Source: a virus. From it: 40,496 nucleotides of DNA. The stretch spans positions 1-40,496 of IMG/VR virus record IMGVR_UViG_3300021090_000058; one strand, written 5' to 3'. Positions 7,315 through 13,353 of the stretch are shown piece by piece (position 1 is the first letter of the stretch; the number at the start of each line of letters is the position of its first letter). The position numbers and the translations under genes were made by a program. Under the pieces are notes generated by a model that saw nothing but the letters and a program-made list of their open reading frames with translations, had not been told where the DNA came from and did not search any database.

Positions 7315-7541
7315 GATTCTTTTTCCAATTTCTGGTGAATTGCTTCTAAAATCCACCCAGTTCTGGTAATTCCTACCCTTCTGTCTACCGATCCATCCAC
7401 TGCCTTGAGCATTCCTTCCGAAATCCTAAGGTTGATGATCGGCCATTTCTTGGCTTCTCTCTTGAAATCTTCCTTGACCTTAGCTCCTCCATCGATGAGG
7501 GCTTCAATATCTACATTGCCTAACGGCTTTCTGACTCCCAT
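7311..7541 (-). CDS. Ribbon-helix-helix partition partner of ParA (ParB-like)
   Basis: The product is 76 aa from ATG 7541, with AAGGA seven bases upstream; the frame is open further but enters the repeat array. The C-terminal half (INLRISEGMLKAVDG ... RTGWILEAIHQKL) has the beta-strand/helix/helix layout of Arc/CopG/ParG DNA-binding proteins. It lies directly after parA with a repeat array between them. This matches type Ib-like partition loci, where a small RHH protein binds the centromere and also autoregulates. Confidence 0.75.
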   Translation of the reverse strand: MGVRKPLGNVDIEALIDGGAKVKEDFKREAKKWPIINLRISEGMLKAVDGSVDRRVGITRTGWILEAIHQKLEKES

Positions 7542-7591
7542 ATACATTCCTTGTGTGTTTGATGTGTCTTCACTATATATTCTCTGTGTGT

Positions 7592-8248
7592 CTAACATAC
7601 ATCCAACATACATTTACTGTATACAAAATCATAAAGGGCATTCATTTCATGAATTGCCTTCTTATCTTGAACTTTCATCTCGGTTACACTTAATCCATCG
7701 CTTGCAGCGTTAGCAAAAGCCTTGCGGCATCCAATGGTGACTGGAATACATTTGATTTCTTCACACTCTTCCAGAATACTCTGGGAACCTTCGTTATCGG
7801 AACCCTTAGCATCGGCTTGATTGATGAATGCAAAGACTTTGAGGTTTGGATTGGCTGGCTTCATTTCGGCGACTACTGCCTTTACATCTCCAAGAGTCCA
7901 GATGTCTAGCGATCTTGGCTTGAAAGGAACGATACAGACGTCAGCTATTGAAAGAGACGCACGAAGAGACGTAGTTTCTCTTCCACCCACATCAATAATA
8001 ATATCATCGTAATCATCCTTCATCCTTTGAAGCTGAGAGCGCAATGCTTTTCCTCCGAAACTGACGGTTGTCCACTTTGTTTCAATCCCCAACACATCTC
8101 TTTGATTCGCCCAAATCGTTGTAGATCTTTGCTCATCTGCATCAACTAGTAAGAGTTTCTTACCTGTTGCAGCTCTCATTACCGCAAGATTCGTGGCTAT
8201 AGTGGTTTTACCCGTTCCACCCTTCACTCCAGCTATCATGACTATCAT
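7592..8248 (-). CDS. parA: ParA-type partition ATPase
   Basis: This Walker-type ATPase moves or positions plasmid copies on the nucleoid. The 218-aa product starts at ATG 8248, preceded by GGAGGTGTAT; the open frame upstream only translates the repeat array. It has the deviant Walker A KGGTGKTT (9-16), LLLVDADEQRSTT (Walker A'/switch) and DDIIIDVGG (Walker B-like). The length is that of short ParA proteins lacking an N-terminal HTH, which usually pair with RHH partners. The stop is TAG. The arrays on both sides suggest autoregulation. Confidence 0.92.
   Translation of the reverse strand: MIVMIAGVKGGTGKTTIATNLAVMRAATGKKLLLVDADEQRSTTIWANQRDVLGIETKWTTVSFGGKALRSQLQRMKDDYDDIIIDVGGRETTSLRASLSIADVCIVPFKPRSLDIWTLGDVKAVVAEMKPANPNLKVFAFINQADAKGSDNEGSQSILEECEEIKCIPVTIGCRKAFANAASDGLSVTEMKVQDKKAIHEMNALYDFVYSKCMLDVC
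7595..7623. repeat. Partition-site-like repeats between parA and its partner
   Basis: The 8-mer ACATACAT occurs at 7595-7602 and 7606-7613, and an inverted variant (ACTGTATA) lies at 7616-7623. The spacing is about 11 bp, one helical turn. A further ATATACAT lies at 7540-7547. The array overlaps the last codons of parA. It repeats the element found upstream of parA at 8259-8310. Confidence 0.7.
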
Positions 8249-8258
8249 ATACACCTCC

Positions 8259-8310
8259 AATGTATGTTTAATGTATGGATAACATACATCTAATATACAT
8301 TTAATGTATA
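8259..8310. repeat. Helically phased partition/operator array upstream of parA
   Basis: Five 8-bp units occur at 8259 (AATGTATG), 8270 (AATGTATG), 8282 (ACATACAT, inverted), 8293 (ATATACAT, inverted) and 8303 (AATGTATA). They are spaced 10-12 bp, so they fall on one face of the helix. The array lies between the tRNA genes and the parA ribosome site. RHH partition proteins bind arrays of this kind, so this is the likely centromere and parA operator. Confidence 0.75.
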
Positions 8311-8318
8311 CCAACAAG

Positions 8319-8398
8319 TGGCGGCCGGTGAGAGATCCACCCTCCCTTCTCCTGGATTTAGACTCCAAGTGTCCTTTCTACTATTAGACGAACCAGCC
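8319..8398 (-). tRNA. tRNA-like gene, anticodon CUA (putative amber suppressor)
   Basis: Two bases after tRNA-Asp the minus strand folds as a cloverleaf. The acceptor GGCTGGT/ACCGGCC has 7 of 7 pairs (one wobble). The D stem is GTCT/GGAC. The anticodon stem is CTTGGA/TCCAGG with loop GTCTAAA (T33, CTA anticodon, A37). The T stem is GGGAG/CTCTC. The discriminator is G73 and CCA is encoded. The anticodon stem can extend to 6 bp. The T loop is GGTGGAT, not TTCRANY, which is a serious departure. It may be a divergent suppressor tRNA or a decaying one. Many genes here end in TAG, so general amber recoding is not supported. Confidence 0.5.
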
Positions 8399-8400
8399 AT

Positions 8401-8472
8401 CGGGCTATCATGGAGTTGAACCATGGCTTCCTCCGTGACAGGGAGGCGTGACTACCGCTGCACTAATAGCCC
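8401..8472 (-). tRNA. tRNA-Asp(GUC)
   Basis: The acceptor GGGCTAT/ATAGCCC pairs perfectly. A D arm with AGCGGTAG loop follows. The anticodon arm is CCTCC-CTGTCAC-GGAGG with anticodon GTC. The variable loop AAGC is short, and the T arm is CATGG-TTCAACT-CCATG. The discriminator is G, as expected for Asp, and CCA is not encoded. It is 72 nt long. It lies between the partition locus and a small-gene operon. Confidence 0.93.
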
Positions 8473-8476
8473 AAAA

Positions 8477-8523
8477 GAGTGGGATGGGTTGTATCACATA
8501 TCTCATCCCCTGAGGGCCCACTC
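8477..8523. repeat. Inverted repeat upstream of the tRNA genes
   Basis: GAGTGGG (8477-8483) pairs with CCCACTC (8517-8523), with a nested GGGATG/CATCCC option. On the minus strand it follows the 8527-8751 gene and is followed by TTTT and then tRNA-Asp. It may be a weak terminator or a tRNA-processing element. Confidence 0.45.
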
Positions 8524-8526
8524 AAC

Positions 8527-8751
8527 TTACTTGCGATCTTTCCAAAGTTGCACCATCTTAGGAGCATCTTCTGAAATCTCACCTGAAGGAACTAGTGTTA
8601 AATCTTTGCCATGATGGAAATTCCAGCACTCTAGATACTTCATCGCTTCTTCAAGCTCGCGGAAGTCTTCACCGAATGCCCACTCTCCGAACGCATCTAG
8701 CTCTTTCTCTTCTGGAATGAAGGTGCTAAAATAGTCTTTCACGCTGCTCAT
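8527..8751 (-). CDS. Hypothetical 74-aa protein
   Basis: This short soluble protein is acidic and aromatic (FGEWAFGEDFRELEEAMKYLECWNFHH). Its start overlaps the stop of the preceding gene. No known motif is seen. It is the last gene of the minus-strand operon that begins near 10699 and is followed by the tRNAs. Confidence 0.6.
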   Translation of the reverse strand: MSSVKDYFSTFIPEEKELDAFGEWAFGEDFRELEEAMKYLECWNFHHGKDLTLVPSGEISEDAPKMVQLWKDRK

Positions 8752-8993
8752 ACCGCCTCAACTGGGTTCACTCCTGGAACAGGAACTGTCTCTGGAGCTG
8801 GTGGTTTAGCAATAGGGTTTACTAAAAGCATATGCTCGGAATTGCCTTGCATAGCCATACCCTCTACTTGGACAAACAACATTCCAGGCATTAGCTTAGC
8901 TATAATCATCATGGAGACTTCATCTGCCATAAGTAAATATTGTTTTGCTTTAGCAACAGGTGCTGCTTCTGGTTGTTTTACTTCTTCACTCAT
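8748..8993 (-). CDS. Hypothetical 81-aa protein with Pro-rich tail
   Basis: ATG 8993 is chosen because a perfect AAGGAGG lies seven bases upstream, inside the end of the previous gene. The N-terminal linker is Pro/Ala rich, the centre is Met rich (ADEVSMMIIAKLMPGMLF), and the C-terminus is AKPPAPETVPVPGVNPVEAV. No family is recognised. It overlaps both neighbours. Confidence 0.65.
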   Translation of the reverse strand: MSEEVKQPEAAPVAKAKQYLLMADEVSMMIIAKLMPGMLFVQVEGMAMQGNSEHMLLVNPIAKPPAPETVPVPGVNPVEAV

Positions 8994-9342
8994 CGCATCC
9001 TCCTTCACATTCATCGCCTTCTTCTTCCGCTGGTCTACCCAACTTCGCCAATAATACATCAAGCTTCTCACGCACGGCCTCGTTTTGTTTATGTAGTGTC
9101 AAAAACTCTTCCATATAATGCAGCAACGATGGAAGAATGTTCTCCACTTGCTTATGGAGGTCTACAAGTGTCTTCTTGTACACCATCTCCAAATCTTGTA
9201 ACTCGTCTTTATACATAGGTCTCCTATTGATCATGTTTAACTTAAATCCGCCGTAGTACTTTCTACAGGCCTTAGCAGATGATCTGTCCATCCGAGCTTT
9301 CTCGTAATCTTTGCAGTCAATGACCCATCTGAAAGTTGGCAT
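8986..9342 (-). CDS. Hypothetical helical protein with C-terminal Cys (118 aa)
   Basis: The start ATG 9342 follows GGAGACAGA. Residues about 45-100 (LQDLEMVYKKTLVDLHKQVE ... FLTLHKQNEAVREKL) predict a long coiled coil. The tail is acidic with ECEGGCDE. No family is recognised. A 63-bp gap upstream contains one of the operator-family sites, so it may have its own promoter. Confidence 0.65.
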   Translation of the reverse strand: MPTFRWVIDCKDYEKARMDRSSAKACRKYYGGFKLNMINRRPMYKDELQDLEMVYKKTLVDLHKQVENILPSLLHYMEEFLTLHKQNEAVREKLDVLLAKLGRPAEEEGDECEGGCDE

Positions 9343-9393
9343 TCTGTCTCCGTAGTAAAGATTTTTTTATAATATCTGCCAAGTATTTTCTTT

Positions 9394-9409
9394 TCAAATA
9401 AATATTTAC
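9394..9409. promoter_or_regulatory. Operator-family site TCAAATAAATATTTAC
   Basis: The site sits in the 63-bp gap between two minus-strand genes and matches the intergenic palindromic family. A further GTAAAG lies about 40 bp downstream near the 9342 start. Confidence 0.35.
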
Positions 9410-9594
9410 ATAAAGTCACGCCAAGACATTCCCAGGCAGTCCATACAGAAATAGCCACAGGAGCAACCATGCTCTTCTTCTGGCTCTATATCATCGTCTT
9501 CATCAGGCTCATCTTCAGGGTCTGGTTCATAATCCTTTCCCTGCCATGAATCTAAATCTGCTTTATCCCATTGACTCCAGTATGGACCACACAT
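9406..9594 (-). CDS. Acidic Cys-rich protein (62 aa)
   Basis: ATG 9594 overlaps the stop of the previous gene (TGATG); the longer frame needs a TTG. The centre is very acidic (PEDEPDEDDDIEPEEEH) and is followed by CSCGYFCMDC, a compact Cys cluster suggesting a metal site. Its charge resembles DNA-mimic proteins, but no homology supports that. Confidence 0.55.
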   Translation of the reverse strand: MCGPYWSQWDKADLDSWQGKDYEPDPEDEPDEDDDIEPEEEHGCSCGYFCMDCLGMSWRDFM

Positions 9595-9806
9595 CAGTTG
9601 TCCGCCTTTTCCGGACAAGTCAACTTCTGTATCTCATAGCAAATAGTAGCTAGAGCCATGGGAAGATTGAACTCATCCTTCATGTGGTCAGGAATTGGTT
9701 CTTTGGGATTCATCTCCTTAAATTGCTTGCGTAGCTGCCTATTATTCTTATCCGCCTCTTCTGCATGCTTGAGGAATGTATCTATGAGAAAGTCTAGCTT
9801 GTACAT
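9594..9806 (-). CDS. Hypothetical 70-aa protein
   Basis: A mostly helical protein (FLKHAEEADKNNRQLRKQFKEM). Its start overlaps the stop of the GNAT-like gene (TGATG), so it is coupled to it. No family is recognised. Confidence 0.6.
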   Translation of the reverse strand: MYKLDFLIDTFLKHAEEADKNNRQLRKQFKEMNPKEPIPDHMKDEFNLPMALATICYEIQKLTCPEKADN

Positions 9807-10699
9807 CAGTCTCTCTCCAATGTTAATGCAGGCTTCTTGAAGTTCCCATATCTGGCGAAGTCAGTGCGAAGTGCATCCATCTGCTCTAACTGCTCTGGAT
9901 TGTCTTCATAAAACTTCTTCAACTCTTCAACTGCATCTGGATTCTCTCTCAGGAAAAGCATGGTCTCAACATTGATGCGAATGATCTCATCCATCCCTAG
10001 GTCTTCCATCATTCCACCTCGATGTTTCATAGCAGAAGCCATCTCCATACCTTGACGAACCCTTAGAAGTTCCTCATCAGTTAGAAGATCAACTCGAGCT
10101 GTAGGGCTTTTCTTCTGAAGGAATTTGCGGCACATATCACAGTGCTTAGACAAGAGCTCTGGAGTTTCTCTTATCTTCTTAGATGCGGAATGCATGCATC
10201 TCTCGAAAGGCTTAAACACCGGAGGAGATACAGCTAGGTTATTCTCATGGGTTCCATACCACACAAGAAAATCTCTAAAGATACCCTTATTGCGAATGAA
10301 AGGATGAATCCATGCGATCTGTATGCAGTCATCATTAACCTCCATAAAACCCACATAGCGGAATCTATTCGACCTCTTGAACCCAGGAGCCAATAGTCGC
10401 ATTACAAGAAGATAAACTACGGAAGGCTTCTCTGTACGGATGAGATCACACACCTCTCTTTCGTAATTTACAAGTAAGTCCTCATAGGCACTTCTCACTC
10501 CCTCAAGATTCGTATGCTTGCATATATAGGTCTCACTACATAGACCCTCAAAGACAGTAATAGCCCTAGGCATAAACACAGACTCATAAGCCACCGGAAC
10601 ATTGATCTCTAAATCAACCAAAGTCTTCTTGTGAATACGCTTCGCATCTTCATCTATGCCAGCCATCTCCATCAATTCTTGCTTACTACACTTCTTCAT
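9806..10699 (-). CDS. GNAT-like protein with long C-terminal extension
   Basis: The 297-aa product starts at ATG 10699. Residues about 115-150 (YVGFMEV ... IQIAWIHPFIRNKGIF) match strands beta4-beta5 and the acetyl-CoA loop of GNAT acetyltransferases (RNKGI in place of R/QxxGxG/A). The N-terminal 100 residues could supply the rest of the fold. The C-terminal part (from about 180) has CDMCRKF and then long helices. Acetyl transfer to a protein or small molecule is possible, but the degenerate pyrophosphate loop leaves activity uncertain. It is first in an operon with a promoter-like region at 10720-10749. Confidence 0.55.
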   Translation of the reverse strand: MKKCSKQELMEMAGIDEDAKRIHKKTLVDLEINVPVAYESVFMPRAITVFEGLCSETYICKHTNLEGVRSAYEDLLVNYEREVCDLIRTEKPSVVYLLVMRLLAPGFKRSNRFRYVGFMEVNDDCIQIAWIHPFIRNKGIFRDFLVWYGTHENNLAVSPPVFKPFERCMHSASKKIRETPELLSKHCDMCRKFLQKKSPTARVDLLTDEELLRVRQGMEMASAMKHRGGMMEDLGMDEIIRINVETMLFLRENPDAVEELKKFYEDNPEQLEQMDALRTDFARYGNFKKPALTLERD

Positions 10700-10731
10700 A
10701 TAGCCACCTCTCTTTTCAGCACTATATGAAT

Positions 10732-10749
10732 GTAAAGACTTTATTTGAA
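10732..10749. promoter_or_regulatory. Operator-family site over the 10699 gene promoter
   Basis: GTAAAGACTTTATTTGAA has the palindromic core TAAAG-A-CTTTA. On the minus strand a candidate promoter (TTCAAA, 17 to 18 nt, TATAGT) overlaps it, so binding would block transcription of the GNAT-like operon. Confidence 0.5.
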
Positions 10750-10966
10750 TGAAAAAATGACAAGAATTTTTTTGACGTGACTGTGCACTGGGAACGCATT
10801 GTTTCCTGATCTATGTATACTCTTTTCTTGAATTTTCTGGGAGGATTTTTTTAGTTAGAGTTAATTAGGCAGGATGTAGGAATGTGCATTATGTAATATG
10901 AAAAGCTTTAGTTTAGTTGAGAAAGTGAACTGTCTATGAGAGAGGTCATGAGATATATATAATGAT

Positions 10967-10978
10967 AGTACCGGTACT
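10967..10978. repeat. Perfect palindrome AGTACCGGTACT
   Basis: A 12-bp perfect palindrome sits at the border of an AT-rich and a pyrimidine-rich tract within the 420-bp non-coding block. It could be a protein binding or resolution site. Seen directly; function unknown. Confidence 0.5.
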
Positions 10979-11119
10979 GCTTAAGGTCCTACCCCCACCC
11001 CTCTTTCCTAGCTTTCCCAGGCTGATGGGACCCTAGGCGTTGCAGCACGTCCGTGTTGCTACTGAAGTAAAGCTTGTTTATGTGTGTGTTATCTAGGTGA
11101 GTAGTGATGGTAGCCTATG

Positions 11120-11539
11120 CTAGGACTGCTTAGGCTGCTTGCTGATGATGAAGTCAAAGGCTGCTGTAGCTATGTCCTTAGCTGCATTCTTAGCTTCATC
11201 TTGGTCATATCCACGATGTTTAGCTTGAGTCTTCAACAAGAACAGTTGAAGCGTTGTATCATTAGACTTCTTGGCTCTATCCCATACCGACTCTTCTAGT
11301 TCGTCGATCTGTCTTTCTCTTGCAGTCTCTAAAGCAATCCCTAGTTCTTTGTCATCATCGCATCTTCTGCGTATGGTATGTCTAGTGCTGCCCATTGCAT
11401 CAGCTACTCTGCTTAGATTGCCACCATGTTTGATGATGAGTTCTAACATCATATTTTTATCGAGTGGTATACCTGGCTTTGGTTGTTTGGCTGTCTCGCC
11501 TCTCTTATTACCTTTAGCTTTACTTGGGAAGCCTGCCAT
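11120..11539 (-). CDS. Terminase small subunit-like DNA-binding protein
   Basis: The 139-aa product has a basic N-terminus, then an HTH (MLELIIKHGGNLSRVADAMG, TRHTIRRRC) and a helical region (ETARERQIDELEESVWDRAKK, LQLFLLKTQAKHRGY), as in small terminases that recognise pac/cos DNA. The C-terminal segment would contact TerL. The family assignment is by pattern only; an HTH regulator is the alternative. It stands alone on the minus strand, 10 kb from TerL, next to a non-coding block that could be its target. The stop is TAG. Confidence 0.65.
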   Translation of the reverse strand: MAGFPSKAKGNKRGETAKQPKPGIPLDKNMMLELIIKHGGNLSRVADAMGSTRHTIRRRCDDDKELGIALETARERQIDELEESVWDRAKKSNDTTLQLFLLKTQAKHRGYDQDEAKNAAKDIATAAFDFIISKQPKQS

Positions 11540-11560
11540 GTTTGTTATCTCTTTCTTTGT

Positions 11561-11588
11561 TTAGTGACTTAGCTCACTTGGTTACTAA
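11561..11588. repeat. Inverted repeat upstream of the TerS-like gene
   Basis: TTAGTGAC (11561-11568) and GTTACTAA (11581-11588) form a 7-of-8 inverted repeat 12 bp apart. Next to it, CCGCC and GGCGG arms around 11590-11606 could form a GC-rich hairpin. It lies in the divergent region between the TerS-like gene and the plus-strand operon. Confidence 0.35.
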
Positions 11589-11661
11589 GCCGCCTAGAGC
11601 CGGCGGGTGGCTATGTTCAAGACTGATTATAACCGCATGATGAATCTGACCCTATTTTAAT

Positions 11662-11679
11662 GTCAAGTCTTTATTTGAA
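11662..11679. promoter_or_regulatory. Operator-family site GTCAAGTCTTTATTTGAA
   Basis: On the minus strand it differs from the 10732 site at only a few bases. It lies in the divergent intergenic region, with a third copy at 11700-11713, so two sites flank the plus-strand promoter at 11716-11745. Confidence 0.5.
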
Positions 11680-11699
11680 TCCTCTCTAGAAACATGGAA

Positions 11700-11713
11700 G
11701 TAAAGTTCTTTTG
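11700..11713. promoter_or_regulatory. Operator-family site GTAAAGTTCTTTTG
   Basis: Essentially the same 14-mer occurs at 21398-21411, upstream of the signal-peptide gene, and its reverse complement (one or two differences) at 18006-18019. It abuts the extended -10 promoter of the 11790 operon. Confidence 0.5.
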
Positions 11714-11715
11714 TG

Positions 11716-11745
11716 TTGTGTATATTCCTTAAAGAGTGATATAGT
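11716..11745 (+). promoter_or_regulatory. Promoter of the plus-strand maintenance operon
   Basis: A weak -35 (TTGTGT), 18-nt spacer and -10 TATAGT with extended TGA (TGATATAGT) are present. The downstream bases (TGGATACATAAA) match those of the 27329 promoter (GGGATACTAAAA). It precedes a perfect AAGGAGG ribosome site. Confidence 0.6.
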
Positions 11746-11789
11746 TGGATACATAAAGCAAAGATAGACAAAGCAAAGAAGGAGGACCT

Positions 11790-11852
11790 ATGTACATTTC
11801 AACATTCACATTAATAGCCTTGATATGGCTAACGATTCAATGCAGACAATAA
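11790..11852 (+). CDS. Tiny hydrophobic peptide (20 aa)
   Basis: The ATG at 11790 follows AAGGAGGACCT, the strongest ribosome site in this region. The peptide MYISTFTLIALIWLTIQCRQ is a single hydrophobic segment. It opens the plus-strand operon. It may be a membrane peptide or a leader; the parallel with the 27375 membrane peptide, which has the same promoter type, supports a real product. Confidence 0.5.
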   Translation: MYISTFTLIALIWLTIQCRQ

Positions 11853-11897
11853 AAAAGAGAGGGTGTGCTGCCCTCTCCCAAAAACCTAAAGGAGTCT

Positions 11898-12158
11898 ATG
11901 AAAAAACTTGCTAAACCGAATACTACATTGAATGCAGATAGTATTCAAGAAAAGATTACTAATTTAAGTGATGACCTTTTGACTGTATTAGAAGGACACA
12001 TGGATGAGTTGGATAATGAAGTGATCTTCTATCATGCATTCAAATTCATGACAATAGCACTATATGAATGTTTCGAGTCTCATCAAGAGGCTCTCAAAGT
12101 ATTAAGAATGGGCATGGATCATGGTATCCAAGCTGCAATGGAAAAAAGGGGGAAGTAA
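11898..12158 (+). CDS. Hypothetical helical protein (86 aa)
   Basis: ATG 11898 is used because AAAGGAG precedes it; a GTG at 11865 is in frame but has a poorer site. The protein is helical (NADSIQEKITNLSDDLLTVLEG ..., FHAFKFM-like core) with no membrane segment. It overlaps the next gene (TAATG). The function is unknown. Confidence 0.65.
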   Translation: MKKLAKPNTTLNADSIQEKITNLSDDLLTVLEGHMDELDNEVIFYHAFKFMTIALYECFESHQEALKVLRMGMDHGIQAAMEKRGK

Positions 12159-12367
12159 TGGATCTAACAGTAGTACTAACAGGGATTGGAACAGCCATTA
12201 CAATCGTTGGAGCTAACATTGCTCTAATCTCTTGGTTAAGAGCTGATATGAAAGCTTTTGAGACAAAGATTGATGGATGGAAAGATGAAATCAACAAAGA
12301 GATGAAAGATTTCCATGGAAGACTATGCACTATCGAGGAAAGAAGAAATGCTAAGCCACCAGCTTAA
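12158..12367 (+). CDS. Single-pass membrane protein with coiled-coil tail (69 aa)
   Basis: The ATG overlaps the previous stop (TAATG). An N-terminal hydrophobic helix (LTVVLTGIGTAITIVGANIA) is followed by a charged helical tail (DMKAFETKIDGWKDEINKEM). Proteins of this layout occur near phage lysis or immunity genes, where some act as holins or exclusion factors. Operon context (regulator, recombinase) makes a maintenance or exclusion role as likely as lysis. Confidence 0.6.
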   Translation: MDLTVVLTGIGTAITIVGANIALISWLRADMKAFETKIDGWKDEINKEMKDFHGRLCTIEERRNAKPPA

Positions 12368-12656
12368 GGAAACGCTCAAGAAGAATTGGGGAGATAAGGC
12401 TGCTGCTTTAGATTGTTATGCCGAAGTAAAGCTTATTGATCCCATTTCCTCTTGGTGTTGCTACATATTTGCCATGGACCAAGAAGAAGAGGTGATTCAC
12501 TGCCTTCTTTACAGCGAAGCGATGGGAGTTGAGATATACACGCAATGTATTCAGGATGTATATTCAATGTATAATGAAGAGGGTGAAAGCCCAAGGATTG
12601 ACCCAGAGTTCAGAAGAACGAGGGTGATAGAATTACTACAAAGGTTGAATAAATGA
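12348..12656 (+). CDS. Hypothetical 102-aa protein (possible DUF2958-like)
   Basis: ATG 12348 has AGGAAAG upstream and overlaps the previous gene. The sequence AEVKLIDPISSWCCYIFAMD ... YSEAMGVEIYTQ ... IDPEFRR is faintly like the small DUF2958 fold found on plasmids and phages; this is a weak match by eye. It overlaps the HTH gene by ATGA, an arrangement also seen in toxin-antitoxin pairs, but no toxin motif is visible. Confidence 0.55.
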   Translation: MLSHQLKETLKKNWGDKAAALDCYAEVKLIDPISSWCCYIFAMDQEEEVIHCLLYSEAMGVEIYTQCIQDVYSMYNEEGESPRIDPEFRRTRVIELLQRLNK

Positions 12657-12862
12657 AGCCAGAAGAAATTCAAGAGATCAGGCGTAAGTTATGTGTATCC
12701 CAAGAGAAGTTTGCTCAGCTATTGGGAACTACTGTAGTCAGCGTCAATAGATGGGAGAATGGTAAAGCTGTTCCCTCAAGACTTTATATCAAAGAACTAA
12801 AAGAACTAAGGAATAATCATGGATCATACGTTTGTAGACGAAAAGAGTTTGAAGAGTCTTGA
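12653..12862 (+). CDS. HTH regulator (XRE/YiaG-like)
   Basis: This 69-aa protein is almost entirely an HTH domain: EIQEIRRKLCVSQEKFAQLL, TTVVSVNRWENGKAVPS. The SQEKFAQLLG and WENG signatures are classic for Cro/CI- or YiaG-type regulators. It is the only clear transcription regulator on this operon and is the best candidate to bind the palindromic sites dispersed in the intergenic gaps (inference). The start overlaps the previous stop. Confidence 0.85.
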   Translation: MKPEEIQEIRRKLCVSQEKFAQLLGTTVVSVNRWENGKAVPSRLYIKELKELRNNHGSYVCRRKEFEES

Positions 12863-13145
12863 AGAGCTCGTTGTTTTCTTAGGCGGAGGCAAAGCTTCTT
12901 TACAAACATTGCTTATCTTGCAAGCCAAGGCAATCAAGGCCGGAATCATGCAAGAAGACATGAATGTAAGAGCAGCTCATATACTTGGATGCATACAAGA
13001 TTTGATAAAGCTATACGAAAAGCAAATGGAAGCATGCCTTGAGTTATTGCCTGATGATTTCAAAGCTGAGCCAGTGATAGAGAGACTAAAGAAACAAGAG
13101 CTTGTAAGAGCAAGAGCTATGCTGAGGAAACCTAAAGATGCTTGA
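12819..13145 (+). CDS. Hypothetical helical protein (108 aa)
   Basis: It overlaps the HTH gene by 44 nt in another frame. The product is rich in Leu, Ala and Lys helices (SLQTLLILQAKAIKAGIMQED, LIKLYEKQMEACLELL) without Cys or membrane motifs. No family is recognised. Its fixed place between the regulator and the recombinase suggests it belongs to the maintenance operon. Confidence 0.6.
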   Translation: MDHTFVDEKSLKSLEELVVFLGGGKASLQTLLILQAKAIKAGIMQEDMNVRAAHILGCIQDLIKLYEKQMEACLELLPDDFKAEPVIERLKKQELVRARAMLRKPKDA

Positions 13146-13353
13146 GCAAAACGGATTTTTCGTACAACAAAAAGATGGAGTCACTAAGATTATAAACTAC
13201 ACGGAAAATACATTGTGTGTATATCTAAAGCCCATCAAACCCAAAAGGAAATTGGTGAAGATCTTCTTGATTCCTAGAGAGTCATTTAAGATATTTGATC
13301 ATCAATTTGAAATAGATTTAACAACCATGCTTTTTTCATTGGAGAAAGAATGA
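13138..13353 (+). CDS. Hypothetical basic protein (71 aa)
   Basis: Short beta-rich sequence (FFVQQKDGVTKIINY, LCVYLKPIKPKRKLVKIFLI). It overlaps both neighbours by a few bases. I do not recognise it. Confidence 0.6.
   Translation: MLEQNGFFVQQKDGVTKIINYTENTLCVYLKPIKPKRKLVKIFLIPRESFKIFDHQFEIDLTTMLFSLEKE

Larger units (their letters stand above)
10700..11119. other. 420-bp non-coding block (candidate origin or pac region)
   Basis: No frame longer than about 15 codons is convincing. The block has an AT-rich half (10790-10965) ending in AGATATATATAATG. It also has a perfect 12-bp palindrome at 10967-10978, a pyrimidine-rich tract (10983-11010) with GGTCC/GGACC arms, and operator-like sites at 10732-10749 and near 11067. 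It lies just downstream of the TerS-like gene. Either a replication origin or a packaging site would fit. Confidence 0.4.

Noticed and set aside
8319-8398. Genome-wide amber recoding
   Set aside because: Virion and other genes are open without internal TAG, and TAG is used as a normal stop in several genes with a sensible downstream start.
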